NCBI GenBank assembly: GCA_001915385.1
Contig: MNQK01000006.1
Span: forward strand, 1-64,000
Direction of reading: 5' to 3'
Length of the DNA: 64,000 bases
Source of the DNA: Bacteroidales bacterium 52_46
GTDB taxonomy: Bacteria; Bacteroidota; Bacteroidia; Bacteroidales; Muribaculaceae
Below the pieces are notes generated by a model. That model searched no databases, was not told the origin of the DNA, and worked only from the letters and a program-made list of their open reading frames with translations. Positions 9,155 to 17,980 of this stretch are shown one piece after another (the stretch's first letter is position 1; each line of letters opens with the position of its first letter). Both the position numbers and the translations under genes were made by a program.

Positions 9155-9423
9155 TAATATCTCTTGATTTCTTTTACTGCACCGGTTACACCCATCCTTA
9201 CCTTGAAAGCTTCGTGACACTCATGGCAGCAGAACTGATGCCTTGTACGACCGTAGCCGAAGTTTGCGCCGAGAAGCCCGGCTGCAACACCACCGGTAGC
9301 CATGTCAAAGAGTGCACCGCCGACAACCGCTCCGGTTTTCGCAATGACATCGCTGACCCTTCCGTTGGTTGTCTTTCCTGTACTGTAGCTTCCACAATCA
9401 GGGCATTTAACATTAGTTGCCAT
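9154..9423 (-). CDS. Zinc-ribbon protein with central glycine zipper
   Basis: 89 residues. Two Cys pairs, CPDC near residue 8 and CHEC near residue 68, form a zinc ribbon. It is split by a glycine-rich hydrophobic segment (AVVGGALFDMATGGVAAGLLGANFGYG) of the glycine-zipper kind, which can insert in membranes or drive oligomers. Such a ribbon with an inserted zipper is compact and unusual. It overlaps the next gene as TAATG. The long palindrome at 9560-9678 separates it from the caspase gene upstream, so it may be transcribed separately. Confidence 0.65.
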   Translation of the reverse strand: MATNVKCPDCGSYSTGKTTNGRVSDVIAKTGAVVGGALFDMATGGVAAGLLGANFGYGRTRHQFCCHECHEAFKVRMGVTGAVKEIKRY

Positions 9424-9559
9424 ATGTATTGATTTTTTATATCGTTTACTTTGTTATACCAAAACTGATTATTGGTAAACGAGTCTTTGCTGCTCTGAGA
9501 GTGTTATTTCTCCATTCAGGAAATACCGGATGCTTCAAAAAAGTAAATAAAAAGAGGAT

Positions 9560-9678
9560 GTTGCCGAACTAAACATTCCGCAGTTGAAAACCGCGGCTAC
9601 TATACGCAGCCTCTTGACAATCAGCTGCGTAGTAACCGAGACTTTCAACCGCGGAATGTTAAAGTTGAGTTTTGCAAC
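9560..9678. repeat. Dispersed nested palindrome, copy A
   Basis: Outer arms start GTTGCCGAACT and end AGTTTTGCAAC. Inside are AACATTCCGCAG, then AAAACCGCGGCTACTAT and its opposite arm, ending TTTCAACCGCGGAATGTT. The same layout recurs at 27317-27435, 29108-29203, 40181-40291 and 61954-62032; A and the 27.3-kb copy share the outer extension. It separates the caspase gene from the zinc-ribbon gene. Confidence 0.8.
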
Positions 9679-9712
9679 ACTGCCTCTGTATAGCTTGTGA
9701 GAAGCAGTAACG

Positions 9713-10585
9713 CTACATATATATTCGCATTTGTGGATGTTGATGCCTGTAAAAGATAGCAGGAAATGAAGGCGTTTTGGTTTCAATTCGAGTTACCCAT
9801 TTGTTGAAGTCCATAGTACTCTTCATCAATGAGTAAATAAAGTAAGATAAGGAACCATATGTCTTGCCATTCTTGGCTTTATACTCAAAGTTGCGTTCGT
9901 CTGACTTACAGGCACTGACCACATACATTTTCGCACCGATTGAATACGGTTTGGGCTTGGAAATGGAAGTCCATGCCGCTGTCCTCTTGACATTGAGCGT
10001 CTCGTTAGTGCCGCGTGTCTGAGGCAATTCCGCTTCTTCCGTGTCAGAAGCCCGTTCCATATCGTCACTATAACAGGCATCAATCGCTATGAAAAGTTCT
10101 CCTTTCGCACCGAGTTTCTCCTTTATAGCTGCAAAAAGAGGATTCAGTTCATCATCAATCAGATGGCTCTCACCATTATAAAAGCAGCCTTTCACTTTGG
10201 TGGTGATGGTCTTGCAGGCATCATAGGGCACAATAGCCTCGTCAAAGCCTTTTGAACCTTCATCACCATTCATATCCGCTACCGGCTGACCATGGCCGGA
10301 AAAATGGAAATACACTTTATCACCGGCACTGCAACGACCGGCAAGAGCGTCAAGTTCCTTTATGATTGCCGCTTTTGTTGCCTCGGAATTTTTTAGAGTC
10401 ATGATATCGCCGTATCCGTTTTTCTTCAATGCCGGGACAAGTAAATCCACATCGGCATCACCGTGAATTTCTGACCACCCCGTATATACAGGATAGCGAC
10501 CTATGCCAACAATCAAAGCCCTATTTTCAGCCTGCATGATGAATATTGATATAAGAGCGGCCAGACAAACGATTGCCACTCTCAT
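9713..10585 (-). CDS. Caspase-like (peptidase C14) protease, exported
   Basis: 290 residues. It begins with a hydrophobic signal-like segment (MRVAIVCLAALISIFIMQA) and then the p20-like caspase fold starting RALIVGIGRYP. The catalytic dyad is visible: His98 in FHFSGHGQ and Cys171 in IAIDACYSD, with the expected beta-strand context. The start is fixed by an ATGA overlap with the upstream anti-sigma-like gene, so the export signal is not an annotation artefact. Clan CD proteases of this kind cut after basic or acidic residues. With a periplasmic location it could cut the outer part of the anti-sigma-like protein, which is an inference. Most prokaryotic caspase homologues are described as cytosolic or fused to other domains. 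Confidence 0.85.
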   Translation of the reverse strand: MRVAIVCLAALISIFIMQAENRALIVGIGRYPVYTGWSEIHGDADVDLLVPALKKNGYGDIMTLKNSEATKAAIIKELDALAGRCSAGDKVYFHFSGHGQPVADMNGDEGSKGFDEAIVPYDACKTITTKVKGCFYNGESHLIDDELNPLFAAIKEKLGAKGELFIAIDACYSDDMERASDTEEAELPQTRGTNETLNVKRTAAWTSISKPKPYSIGAKMYVVSACKSDERNFEYKAKNGKTYGSLSYFIYSLMKSTMDFNKWVTRIETKTPSFPAIFYRHQHPQMRIYM

Positions 10586-11241
10586 TTCAGTTGCTCGATT
10601 ATGCGTTTGTACTCATTGGGCTCACTCGCATTTTCGGCAAGATTTTCCAACACCTCAATAGCTTCTTTCTTACAGTGAAGTTTGAGATAAGCCATTGCAA
10701 GATTCATGCCATCGATGTGCCAGTCCTGCGAATCCACCTCGTCTGACTCAAAGGCAGACTTCATGTCGGGCAGTTGCATCTCTATCTGTTCAGCTGTCAG
10801 CTTATTGAGATTTATATAATCTTTGCCGTCTCCGCGATTTCCCTCTATGGGCTGATAGGTTAGGTTGTATACGGCATCGCACAACCGATTCTGCGATGAG
10901 GTGTACAGATTCCGGCCGAATACGATAGCGACAACAAGTACAGCTACTATTGATGAAATCCACATCATACGTTCACGGAAGAAATTATGACGAACAATGC
11001 GCGGCCTTTCGCTCTTTCCGATTATCAACTGAAGCTGTTCTTTGCTCATTGACTTCATTGCATGAACAAACTCAATGTTTTCCTGCTCGGCCTCCTGGCA
11101 AATGCCTCTCACCGAAATCAGATACATATTAAAGTCAGTAGCGAATTTTTCATCTGACTCAAGACGTCTCTTAAATTCAACCACTTCCGATTCCAACAGT
11201 TTTCCGGCTATATATTTGTCAAAGAGTTCAATTCTTTCCAT
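10582..11241 (-). CDS. Single-span anti-sigma-factor-like protein
   Basis: An open frame starts at 11301, but the likely start is the ATG at 11241 (MERIELFDKYIAGKL). It overlaps the sigma factor's 3' end by 14 bases, giving 219 residues. The cytosolic N-terminal part of about 90 residues (DKYIAGKLLESEVVEFKRRLESDEKFATDF) matches the helical start of Bacteroidetes anti-sigma/FecR-like regulators, without zinc ligands. One membrane helix follows (MMWISSIVAVLVVAIVFG). The outer part of about 110 residues ends in a TPR-like stretch (GMNLAMAYLKLHCKKEAIEVLENL). Its place between an ECF sigma gene and a protease gene strongly suggests membrane control of that sigma factor. Confidence 0.7.
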   Translation of the reverse strand: MERIELFDKYIAGKLLESEVVEFKRRLESDEKFATDFNMYLISVRGICQEAEQENIEFVHAMKSMSKEQLQLIIGKSERPRIVRHNFFRERMMWISSIVAVLVVAIVFGRNLYTSSQNRLCDAVYNLTYQPIEGNRGDGKDYINLNKLTAEQIEMQLPDMKSAFESDEVDSQDWHIDGMNLAMAYLKLHCKKEAIEVLENLAENASEPNEYKRIIEQLK

Positions 11242-11857
11242 TGCGATTACGTTTTTTAGGTGTGACATCAAATCCGGCACGGCGTAATGCCGCAGTGACA
11301 CGATTGATAAGGTCGCTCATGCACTGACTCTTCTTCGCTTTGGCAGTCTGGGCATTTTTCAGACCTGTCTCTTCGGCAATATCTTCCATTGTGGCATCCG
11401 TGTAATAAAACAAGCGGATAATTTTGCCACATGGGTCGGGCGTGTGTGCCAACTCGTTGCCTAAGCGTGACAAAACCTCCGGATTGTTGCATAACGAGAC
11501 TTCTTCTTCGGGCATTTCCTTTATAATGTCCTCTACCTTACGGCCCAAACCGCTATTATCGCCTTCCATATTCCGGTCATATACGATTCCGAAAGAATCC
11601 GTAATGCCCTCATGGCGTTGCTCTTTGGATGCCATGTTCAGACCTATGGCAAGGATATATGCATTCCAGTCGGTATTGGGCCGCACTTTTCCACGATGGA
11701 TGTTGTCTTGCACGGCGAGGAATGCCTCCTGGTAGAGGTCCTCGGCTGTGTCGAGCCGCATAGAGGGATATTGCCGTGTCAGCTTCCGCATGAACGGCTC
11801 CCTAAACCGATTATAGTATTTCCGGACTATATCTTCAAAATTTTCTTCCATTGTCAT
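11228..11857 (-). CDS. ECF-type RNA polymerase sigma factor
   Basis: 209 residues. Region 2 covers about residues 10-85, with DTAEDLYQEAFLAVQDNI, the core-binding helix. Region 4 lies at about residues 130-195 and includes IIRLFYYTDATMEDIAEETGLKNAQTAKAKKSQCMSDL as a helix-turn-helix. No region 3, so it is an extracytoplasmic-function type. The linker is longer than usual, with an acidic stretch (KEMPEEEVSLCNN). It starts six bases after the CHAT gene stop and overlaps the anti-sigma-like gene, so the three are one transcription unit. Its target promoters are unknown; autoregulation of the island would be typical for the family. Confidence 0.85.
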   Translation of the reverse strand: MTMEENFEDIVRKYYNRFREPFMRKLTRQYPSMRLDTAEDLYQEAFLAVQDNIHRGKVRPNTDWNAYILAIGLNMASKEQRHEGITDSFGIVYDRNMEGDNSGLGRKVEDIIKEMPEEEVSLCNNPEVLSRLGNELAHTPDPCGKIIRLFYYTDATMEDIAEETGLKNAQTAKAKKSQCMSDLINRVTAALRRAGFDVTPKKRNRNGKN

Positions 11858-11863
11858 TCTATA

Positions 11864-14800
11864 TTATTCTATAAGTATGAACGATGACCAGACCGCCTTA
11901 TTTGTCGGGTCATGCGAAAGTAATTCTTTTCTTGCATTGTAGAAAGCATCGTGAACACTTTGTCCGGCAGCCGCCTGACGATAGAACTCAGCCATGAAGT
12001 CGGCCGCTCCGTTATCTTTCACCTGACGGAGGGAACAAATAAGAGAGGCACTCCCGGCTATTCGGAAAGCACGCTGTAGTCCCCATACACCATCGGTCGA
12101 CAATTCACCGAGACCGGTCTCACATGCCGACAGCACTGTAAGACTTAGCCCGGGAAAATAAAGTGTCTCAACCTCCTCTGAGGTCAGGATACCATCCTCG
12201 TCTTCAGTGATTGTCTCCGCTTTCCATGACAAATTGCCGTTGCGCATCACAAGGCCGGATACCGACGTGCGATTGCCCATCAAAAGACGTCTGGCAATAT
12301 TGTGATTGAAATCCGTAGTATCATTGAATGCCTTTGTCAATTCATCTTCTCCGAGATAAAAACCGTGGGTAGATATGTGGAGTGTGGTTACAGGTTGCCC
12401 TGACAAACTTTTGACATACGCTTCGGTCGCATCGTCATTAAATATTCTGTGATACTGACTGATACCGTCAAGGCTTTCGGCTATGCGGTAAAGTTCCGTC
12501 TCGACACCGGCGAGGTCGTTCCAGTTGCCGCGATAACCGTCGTCAAGTCTACCGGCCACACCATTCGGTGAATTGTGGTCAGCTACTCCGATAACCTCAA
12601 CCCTGTCGCCAATCCCTTTGCTTTGACGAATGTCGGAGAGATGGAACACTCGGTGTATATCATACTTCTCACACATCGGCACACCATTCTCATCCTCGGC
12701 AAACTCAATAGGCATGGTATTCAAAATGCCGTCGGTGGAAAAATATATCCTTTTATCCGTAGAGATACAAATTTCGATATTGGACCATATCTCTTTATAG
12801 ATTTGCTCATTATCAAGTTTGTCGACTATCCCCAATCCAATAAATTTCACCGGCTGCGCCTTCTCTATTATGAAACATCCGAGATGTCTTTTACCGCTAT
12901 CCTGATATTCTACAAAATCAATCATCAACTCTTTCGAGGTAATGTCATCCAGCAACGATTTTGTATTATACCGGGCGAAACATCGATTAAATGTGTCGCG
13001 ATCTAAATAGTCGTCAATCAGGTAACGTTCACGTGAATCAATTTGTGACTGAACTGTATATGCCAATTCCTCGTCAAGAGAATTAATCGCTTGTGTCAAT
13101 TGTGCCTTGAGTCCCTTGATTACCGACATTTCCATCCTTGCAGAATCATTGTCAACCAATATTCCGGCAATATCATTCTGAGTATGGAAAAGCAGCCCCT
13201 TTGAAAATAGAGAATAATTCAAAGCCAATTCATTGAGTGCGGGAGCAAAACTCCGGGCAGCGATAATTTCATCTCTCTTTGACTTTAGCTCCGCTTCCAT
13301 ATTGCGTCGCTCTCGATTGCTCATGAACAGCAGACGACATATCACTTCCTGAGAATAATCTGCAAAAACATCATTCGCCACATCTGCAATTTTGGGTGAA
13401 TGCTGTGAGGCATAAAAACGTTGAAACATCAGATTGACAAGATTACGCTGCTCGGGAAAGTCCTTTTTTATCTGTATCAATGATTTTTCAGCCTCCTCCG
13501 TTTTACCATCCAGTTTCTCCACCTGATATTCATAACATCGGGTGTCAAATGAATCAGGTCTGTTGTTACGGTAGGTGTCAAGATAGTGATGTGCACTTCC
13601 GCTGTCGCCGGTCTGAAGACAGAAATGCAATAAGTCAGCCACCGCATCCAGGTAAGAGTCTGACGATTCGCCATGCAATCTCGCTCTGCGGAGCCCTGCA
13701 TTGAGATAGTACTCCCTGCGGATGTCATTCCCTTCTATCTCATCCAGCTGGCCCAAATATTTTAGAACCTTCAGCATCTGAGGATCTCCGGACGCATAGT
13801 CCAGCATCCGGACATATGCCGCCTCAAAATATTTGCGGGCAGTTTTATAGTCGCGTACATCCATAAGGTAATAGCCTTTCAGCATTAGCAACTCATTTAT
13901 GAGTCTTGGGTCATTGGCGACAAGCATGTTGTATATGGTCTCGGCTCTGTCAAGTGCAGATATAATCTTGAAACTGTTCCCTTCATTAGGATATACTTGT
14001 GAATTTAGAATATGTCGTACAAATTCCGGATATCCTACCCAATTGATATATTCTTCCGCTTTCTGAAAATTTACTTTCGATTTTTCGGGATTGGAAAAGG
14101 TATATAAAACACCCAACGATTCGTAAAAGTTGAACAGATCATCAAAACCCAATTCTTCGGAGTCCTTGTATTTATCAAGAGCAAGCAACGTGGTTTCCGC
14201 TAATTTCGTAAATCCGGACTTACGCATTATGTTGGCATAATTTATTCCTGCCGTGAAGAATTCTTGTAATGACGGAGCGTTTGTTTCGGCCTTTGAGAAG
14301 TAGCGGCAAGCGGTTTCATGCGCCCCCTCGGTCCAATATAGCTCGCCCAACGTGTTACTTACATAAAATATCCGTCTGTGATTACTGCCACTCCTTTTCT
14401 CTGCTTCGTGAGCCAAAGCCTTTGCTTCATCATGGTTTCCGACGCGCTGATAATTCCGGGCAAGAGATATCAGGTAATCGCAGGCGGTGGAATCCGCAAC
14501 TTCCGACGAATACAAAGCAGCATCCTTAGCCGGCAGTAGCAAGTGAATAGCATCCTCGTAATTTTTATTCTTTCGTTGTAGACTCTCGGCGCATTTATTT
14601 GTCCAGAATACGAACTCCTCTGACTCTACGCCGAAGTCACGCCCAATCTCTTTTGCCGTCTCGACATATGCAGAGTCTGCCTCTATATATTTGTAAACCT
14701 TGTCATAGGCATTTGCCAGAATATATCTTACCGGCACAAAGCCGGCATCGCCAGTAGTCATATACAATGCATCATTAATGCCGGATTGTTCAATAGCCGT

Positions 14801-15112
14801 TATGCCCTTCTCTATCAACCTGATGGCCGAGAGATAAGCCTCGTATAGAATTGAATCCGTCATGATGTTACCCTCAACCTGATTCATCAATCCAAAACCT
14901 ACGACTATCGGTATAATCGCCAACTCTGTCTCTGATTTTGTCGATGCCCATTTATTGCACTCAGCTTCGAGGTTATCACTGTCAAGTAACCTAAAATATT
15001 GCAATAGGATTGAATCCGCATTTACCGGAGTAGACTTTACACGTCCATATGAATTCTGGCTCACCATCAATATGATGGCCATAACGATTGTTATTGAACG
15101 TAATAATCTCAT
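11864..15112 (-). CDS. TPR-CHAT protease, export-like N-terminus
   Basis: The frame opens at 15163, but the ATG at 15112 (MRLLRSITIVMAIILMVSQNSYG) gives a typical signal peptide and is preferred, making 1082 residues. Numbering from the longer frame, residues of about 60-600 are tetratricopeptide-like helical repeats. Residues of about 780-1099 form a CHAT (caspase HetF-associated with TPRs) protease domain. The catalytic pair is visible as His933 in HISTHGF and Cys1014 in LSACETGLGE. The C-terminus VWSSFILIE is typical of the family. It is the first gene of the unit CHAT-sigma-anti-sigma-caspase. TPR-CHAT proteins cut partner proteins on a signal; in type III-E CRISPR systems one cuts a sigma-factor inhibitor. 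No CRISPR parts are present here. Confidence 0.88.
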   Translation of the reverse strand: MRLLRSITIVMAIILMVSQNSYGRVKSTPVNADSILLQYFRLLDSDNLEAECNKWASTKSETELAIIPIVVGFGLMNQVEGNIMTDSILYEAYLSAIRLIEKGITAIEQSGINDALYMTTGDAGFVPVRYILANAYDKVYKYIEADSAYVETAKEIGRDFGVESEEFVFWTNKCAESLQRKNKNYEDAIHLLLPAKDAALYSSEVADSTACDYLISLARNYQRVGNHDEAKALAHEAEKRSGSNHRRIFYVSNTLGELYWTEGAHETACRYFSKAETNAPSLQEFFTAGINYANIMRKSGFTKLAETTLLALDKYKDSEELGFDDLFNFYESLGVLYTFSNPEKSKVNFQKAEEYINWVGYPEFVRHILNSQVYPNEGNSFKIISALDRAETIYNMLVANDPRLINELLMLKGYYLMDVRDYKTARKYFEAAYVRMLDYASGDPQMLKVLKYLGQLDEIEGNDIRREYYLNAGLRRARLHGESSDSYLDAVADLLHFCLQTGDSGSAHHYLDTYRNNRPDSFDTRCYEYQVEKLDGKTEEAEKSLIQIKKDFPEQRNLVNLMFQRFYASQHSPKIADVANDVFADYSQEVICRLLFMSNRERRNMEAELKSKRDEIIAARSFAPALNELALNYSLFSKGLLFHTQNDIAGILVDNDSARMEMSVIKGLKAQLTQAINSLDEELAYTVQSQIDSRERYLIDDYLDRDTFNRCFARYNTKSLLDDITSKELMIDFVEYQDSGKRHLGCFIIEKAQPVKFIGLGIVDKLDNEQIYKEIWSNIEICISTDKRIYFSTDGILNTMPIEFAEDENGVPMCEKYDIHRVFHLSDIRQSKGIGDRVEVIGVADHNSPNGVAGRLDDGYRGNWNDLAGVETELYRIAESLDGISQYHRIFNDDATEAYVKSLSGQPVTTLHISTHGFYLGEDELTKAFNDTTDFNHNIARRLLMGNRTSVSGLVMRNGNLSWKAETITEDEDGILTSEEVETLYFPGLSLTVLSACETGLGELSTDGVWGLQRAFRIAGSASLICSLRQVKDNGAADFMAEFYRQAAAGQSVHDAFYNARKELLSHDPTNKAVWSSFILIE

Positions 15113-15584
15113 TTGAAAAGATAGTCGGGTTGCTTTGTCACTATTGTTTGTTGAGAATGGCACATCGCATGGTCAAGATTACCGGTTGCTATTGTCTATA
15201 TGTCTACAATAAAAGCATGAACTTCATGTCCCTGCTACCATACTGACTGAGACTCCGGACTGCCAACTATGAGCAACAAGTAAAAAAGCTCACGTTTTTT
15301 GATATATATGACAGTCATTGAAAACTGAAATATACGCGTCAGCGTGAGCGTCATTGCATGCCATCTGCATAGTTTTGAATATTGTCCGGATTTTCAGTAT
15401 CAGATAACCGAGTGCTTGACGCTCATCTTCAGTATGTCTGCGCCCCATTCGGACATGGATGCACCGCAAATGCGAATTTACAAATAATATGCCAAACATC
15501 CTCTAACAATGCCTGTGATTTTTACTCGTTCCCATTAATATTTATCATCTTAGCTCAGTCATGTTCTAAGAGATTTCCCGCTTG
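15113..15584. other. Intergenic region upstream of the CHAT unit
   Basis: About 470 bases. A promoter for the CHAT unit must lie here if it is independently transcribed, but I see no good TAnnTTTG match on the minus strand. This would fit a promoter read by the ECF factor itself. A 69-codon frame at 15290-15499 has no support and is not counted. Confidence 0.4.
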
Positions 15585-16073
15585 TCAGAACGAGATGTAA
15601 TCATTGTGTCCGACGGCTGAGAGAAATGCATTTATGAATTCTGAGGTCTGGAAAACATAACTTTCATTGTTGACACAGGGGTGGAGTGCTATGAAACGTG
15701 TTGCCTGCACATCGTTGTCGATATAAAGCTTGATTTTGTGTGCGTGGTCAAATATGAGACCCAACGGGCTCACTGCGCCCGGCGACGAATGTAGATATGA
15801 GAGGAGTTCGTCGGCTGATGCGAACGACAATCTGGAACTCCCGATCTGTCGGGCAAAATCGGATAAGGATATTCTTTTGCCTCCTGTCGTCAGCAACATA
15901 TATGGCTGTTTTTGACGGTTGACAAGGAAAAGGGTCTTGCATGGCTCAATGCCAAGTTCGTCAGCTATTTCCTGTCCATCTTCTACGGTAAAGATAGGTT
16001 TATGCTGATAGCGCGTATATCCGATATTATTTTCTGACAAAAAATCGGCAATTTCCTGATTCGTGTTCATCAT
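15585..16073 (-). CDS. YbaK/ProX-type aminoacyl-tRNA deacylase
   Basis: 162 residues forming a single YbaK/EbsC (ProX) domain: ADFLSENNIGYTRYQHKPIFTVEDG at the start, CKTLFLVNRQKQPYMLLTTGGKRIS with the conserved Lys strand, and GAVSPLGLIFD at the substrate pocket. Family members hydrolyse mischarged tRNA (Ala- or Cys-tRNAPro) in trans. The PrdX/ProX branch (with the GAVSPLGL motif) is the best fit, that is Ala-tRNAPro deacylation. Two adjacent start Mets; the first is given. It stands alone between the CHAT unit and an oppositely oriented gene. Confidence 0.8.
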   Translation of the reverse strand: MMNTNQEIADFLSENNIGYTRYQHKPIFTVEDGQEIADELGIEPCKTLFLVNRQKQPYMLLTTGGKRISLSDFARQIGSSRLSFASADELLSYLHSSPGAVSPLGLIFDHAHKIKLYIDNDVQATRFIALHPCVNNESYVFQTSEFINAFLSAVGHNDYISF

Positions 16074-16405
16074 AAAGTTTCTCTGTATTGCAAGTTGATA
16101 AAAACCGCTTCCCCCAAGGAGTATGACGCATCCTCTTATCTAAAAACGACAGTAGCGATATCCCTTCATATCGGGAAAGTTGAGCTAACAGGTTTCAATT
16201 TCTCCGTCGGTTTTGAATTGTCATAGTCCATAGTTTAATTCTTCAGTGCAAAATTAATCAATAAGGATGAAATAAAAGCACTAATTCACGATAGGTGTGT
16301 ATGACAGGACACCGCTAATTCCGAGATTTATAGCAACAATATCGAAAAGATTGTTGTTTGGGAATATAAAACGACTAACTTTGCGACTATAAACAAGTCT
16401 CGACT
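16074..16405. other. Divergent intergenic region
   Basis: 332 bases between two divergent genes. It holds a good plus-strand promoter (16351-16383). A weaker minus-strand minus-7 candidate at 16249-16256 (TAATTTTG read on the minus strand) could serve the deacylase gene. Confidence 0.5.
16351..16383 (+). promoter_or_regulatory. Bacteroidetes-type promoter
   Basis: TTGTTG at 16351-16356, a 19-base spacer, then TAACTTTG at 16376-16383, about 20 bases before the ATG of the next gene. This matches the sigma-ABfr pattern TTTG/TTG and TAnnTTTG. Confidence 0.75.
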
Positions 16406-17980
16406 ATGTCAAAATCAAAGAAAATCAAGCCGGCGATTACGCCATATAAAATCACACGTCTCGAATTTTGCGCCACACATTTTAACGCAGCGCAGTTCCC
16501 AAGCGACATGTTTTATGTAGGCGTTGCCAACCGGGTGTATCCCGTTATCCATAAAGTATTCGGCGCCCAACCCGGATTCACACCTGCCGTAAGCCGACAC
16601 ATGGCCATCACCCTTGCATGCTATGTGGAAGATCTCGTTGCGGGTTCGGGAGTTTGGGCGGCATTCATATCACTTTACAAGAAAAAATACGGTAACAGCT
16701 TCCCGTTCTACAATATCAGAGAGCAAACCTCTCTATTCCCCTACGACGATGAGATACCGTCGTTTCATGCGGTGCTGTTCTTGCTCTGGTACGTAGCCAA
16801 CGAGGTCAATCCGGAATCGATTCTGAATCCCGGCAATCCTGCACTCCGTATGCTGGCTATGACACTCATGCCCGACCTCATCAAGGCTTACGATGATGCG
16901 CCCGACACTCCTGCGCGTCCTATCTTAATGTCTGAGGAAGAATTAGGAATACCGCTGTTCTATCAGATACGCAACCTGTGCTCGTGGCTGTGCAGCAGCT
17001 GCTACCTGACATGCATCAATGATATAGATAAGACAATAAATGAATTTGAAAATTTCATAGACCAGATGCTTCATTCGGTAGAAAACGAAGACGAGAGTGC
17101 GGAGGCCTATGCCATCGATTCATTTGTGCCAATGAATGCCCTGATAGGGCCTTTGGCTATTCCGGCATACGAATGGCTCGCAGAGATAGTAGATCTGTAC
17201 CATGAACCTGAAGAAGAGAGGTATATTCCTATCCTGAAGGCTTTGAAGTCGCGCCCGTATGAATATTACAGGTATAAGACCGTCGGTGAAAGCGAGCTTA
17301 TACTTGAGGACCTCAACGGCGAAAAACTCACCCTCTCGCCCGACACCATGCCTGACGGGAGGTTCTCCCCGGAGATTGTTCCCGGAAAGACGGCTTTATT
17401 ATCGCTTGTGCAAGTCGACGGCGTGTGGATGATGAACGGTCTCGGCCTTCAGGTGCTGCCCGAAGAGCTATTTGATGAATGCAGGGAGGCACACCGTAAG
17501 AAAGCCAGGGAGCACAAGGATACGTACAATTATCTCATGAAAGCGTTCAACAACAGGCGCATAGGCGTGTGTGGCTCACACGAGGAATACATGAAAATGG
17601 CATTTGGCGACAATCCTCCCAAAGCCAACGGCGATTCCAAACTGTTCGACGACATCCGCGATGCCGGAAATCTGCTTTACTTCCTCAACACCGACGGCAC
17701 CGTATCCGTACTGCCGGGTTATGCTACCTGTGTGAAAATAAAAGACAATCCGTACTATGACAAAGAATGTGCATCGCATGATGGTCTGGCAATTATATTA
17801 AACCATTCCCTGTCGACTGCGGAGATGCGCGAGTACATCATCAAGAACAAGCTGATATCTGATGCGGCGTTAAGTTCGGTCAGTTCACCAGAGGCCGGCA
17901 GGAAAATGTTTCAGAAAAATATCCGTTTCCTCAATGACTATGCCGGCAGGGACTCGATGCCGTTTCTGAGAGGGATATAG
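16406..17980 (+). CDS. Large cytosolic protein of unknown function
   Basis: 524 residues, no signal peptide or membrane segment. The N-terminal third is helical and aromatic (RHMAITLACYVEDLVAGSGVWAAF, SFHAVLFLLWYVANEVNP). The middle has an acidic helical region with several Cys (NLCSWLCSSCYLTC). The part from about residue 300 has a strand-rich pattern (LILEDLNGEKLTLSPDTMP, KTALLSLVQVDGVWMMNG) similar to SEC-C-adjacent or DUF3843-like Bacteroidales proteins, but I cannot name a family with confidence. It has its own strong promoter and no partner on the same strand, so it is probably monocistronic. Confidence 0.7.
   Translation: MSKSKKIKPAITPYKITRLEFCATHFNAAQFPSDMFYVGVANRVYPVIHKVFGAQPGFTPAVSRHMAITLACYVEDLVAGSGVWAAFISLYKKKYGNSFPFYNIREQTSLFPYDDEIPSFHAVLFLLWYVANEVNPESILNPGNPALRMLAMTLMPDLIKAYDDAPDTPARPILMSEEELGIPLFYQIRNLCSWLCSSCYLTCINDIDKTINEFENFIDQMLHSVENEDESAEAYAIDSFVPMNALIGPLAIPAYEWLAEIVDLYHEPEEERYIPILKALKSRPYEYYRYKTVGESELILEDLNGEKLTLSPDTMPDGRFSPEIVPGKTALLSLVQVDGVWMMNGLGLQVLPEELFDECREAHRKKAREHKDTYNYLMKAFNNRRIGVCGSHEEYMKMAFGDNPPKANGDSKLFDDIRDAGNLLYFLNTDGTVSVLPGYATCVKIKDNPYYDKECASHDGLAIILNHSLSTAEMREYIIKNKLISDAALSSVSSPEAGRKMFQKNIRFLNDYAGRDSMPFLRGI

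Noticed and set aside
11864..15112. Link of the TPR-CHAT protein to a type III-E CRISPR system
   Set aside because: No repeat-spacer array and no gRAMP/Cas7-11 gene in the window; only the protease-sigma logic is similar.
15290..15499. 69-codon minus-strand frame upstream of the CHAT unit
   Set aside because: No start signal, no recognisable domain and no link to its neighbours.
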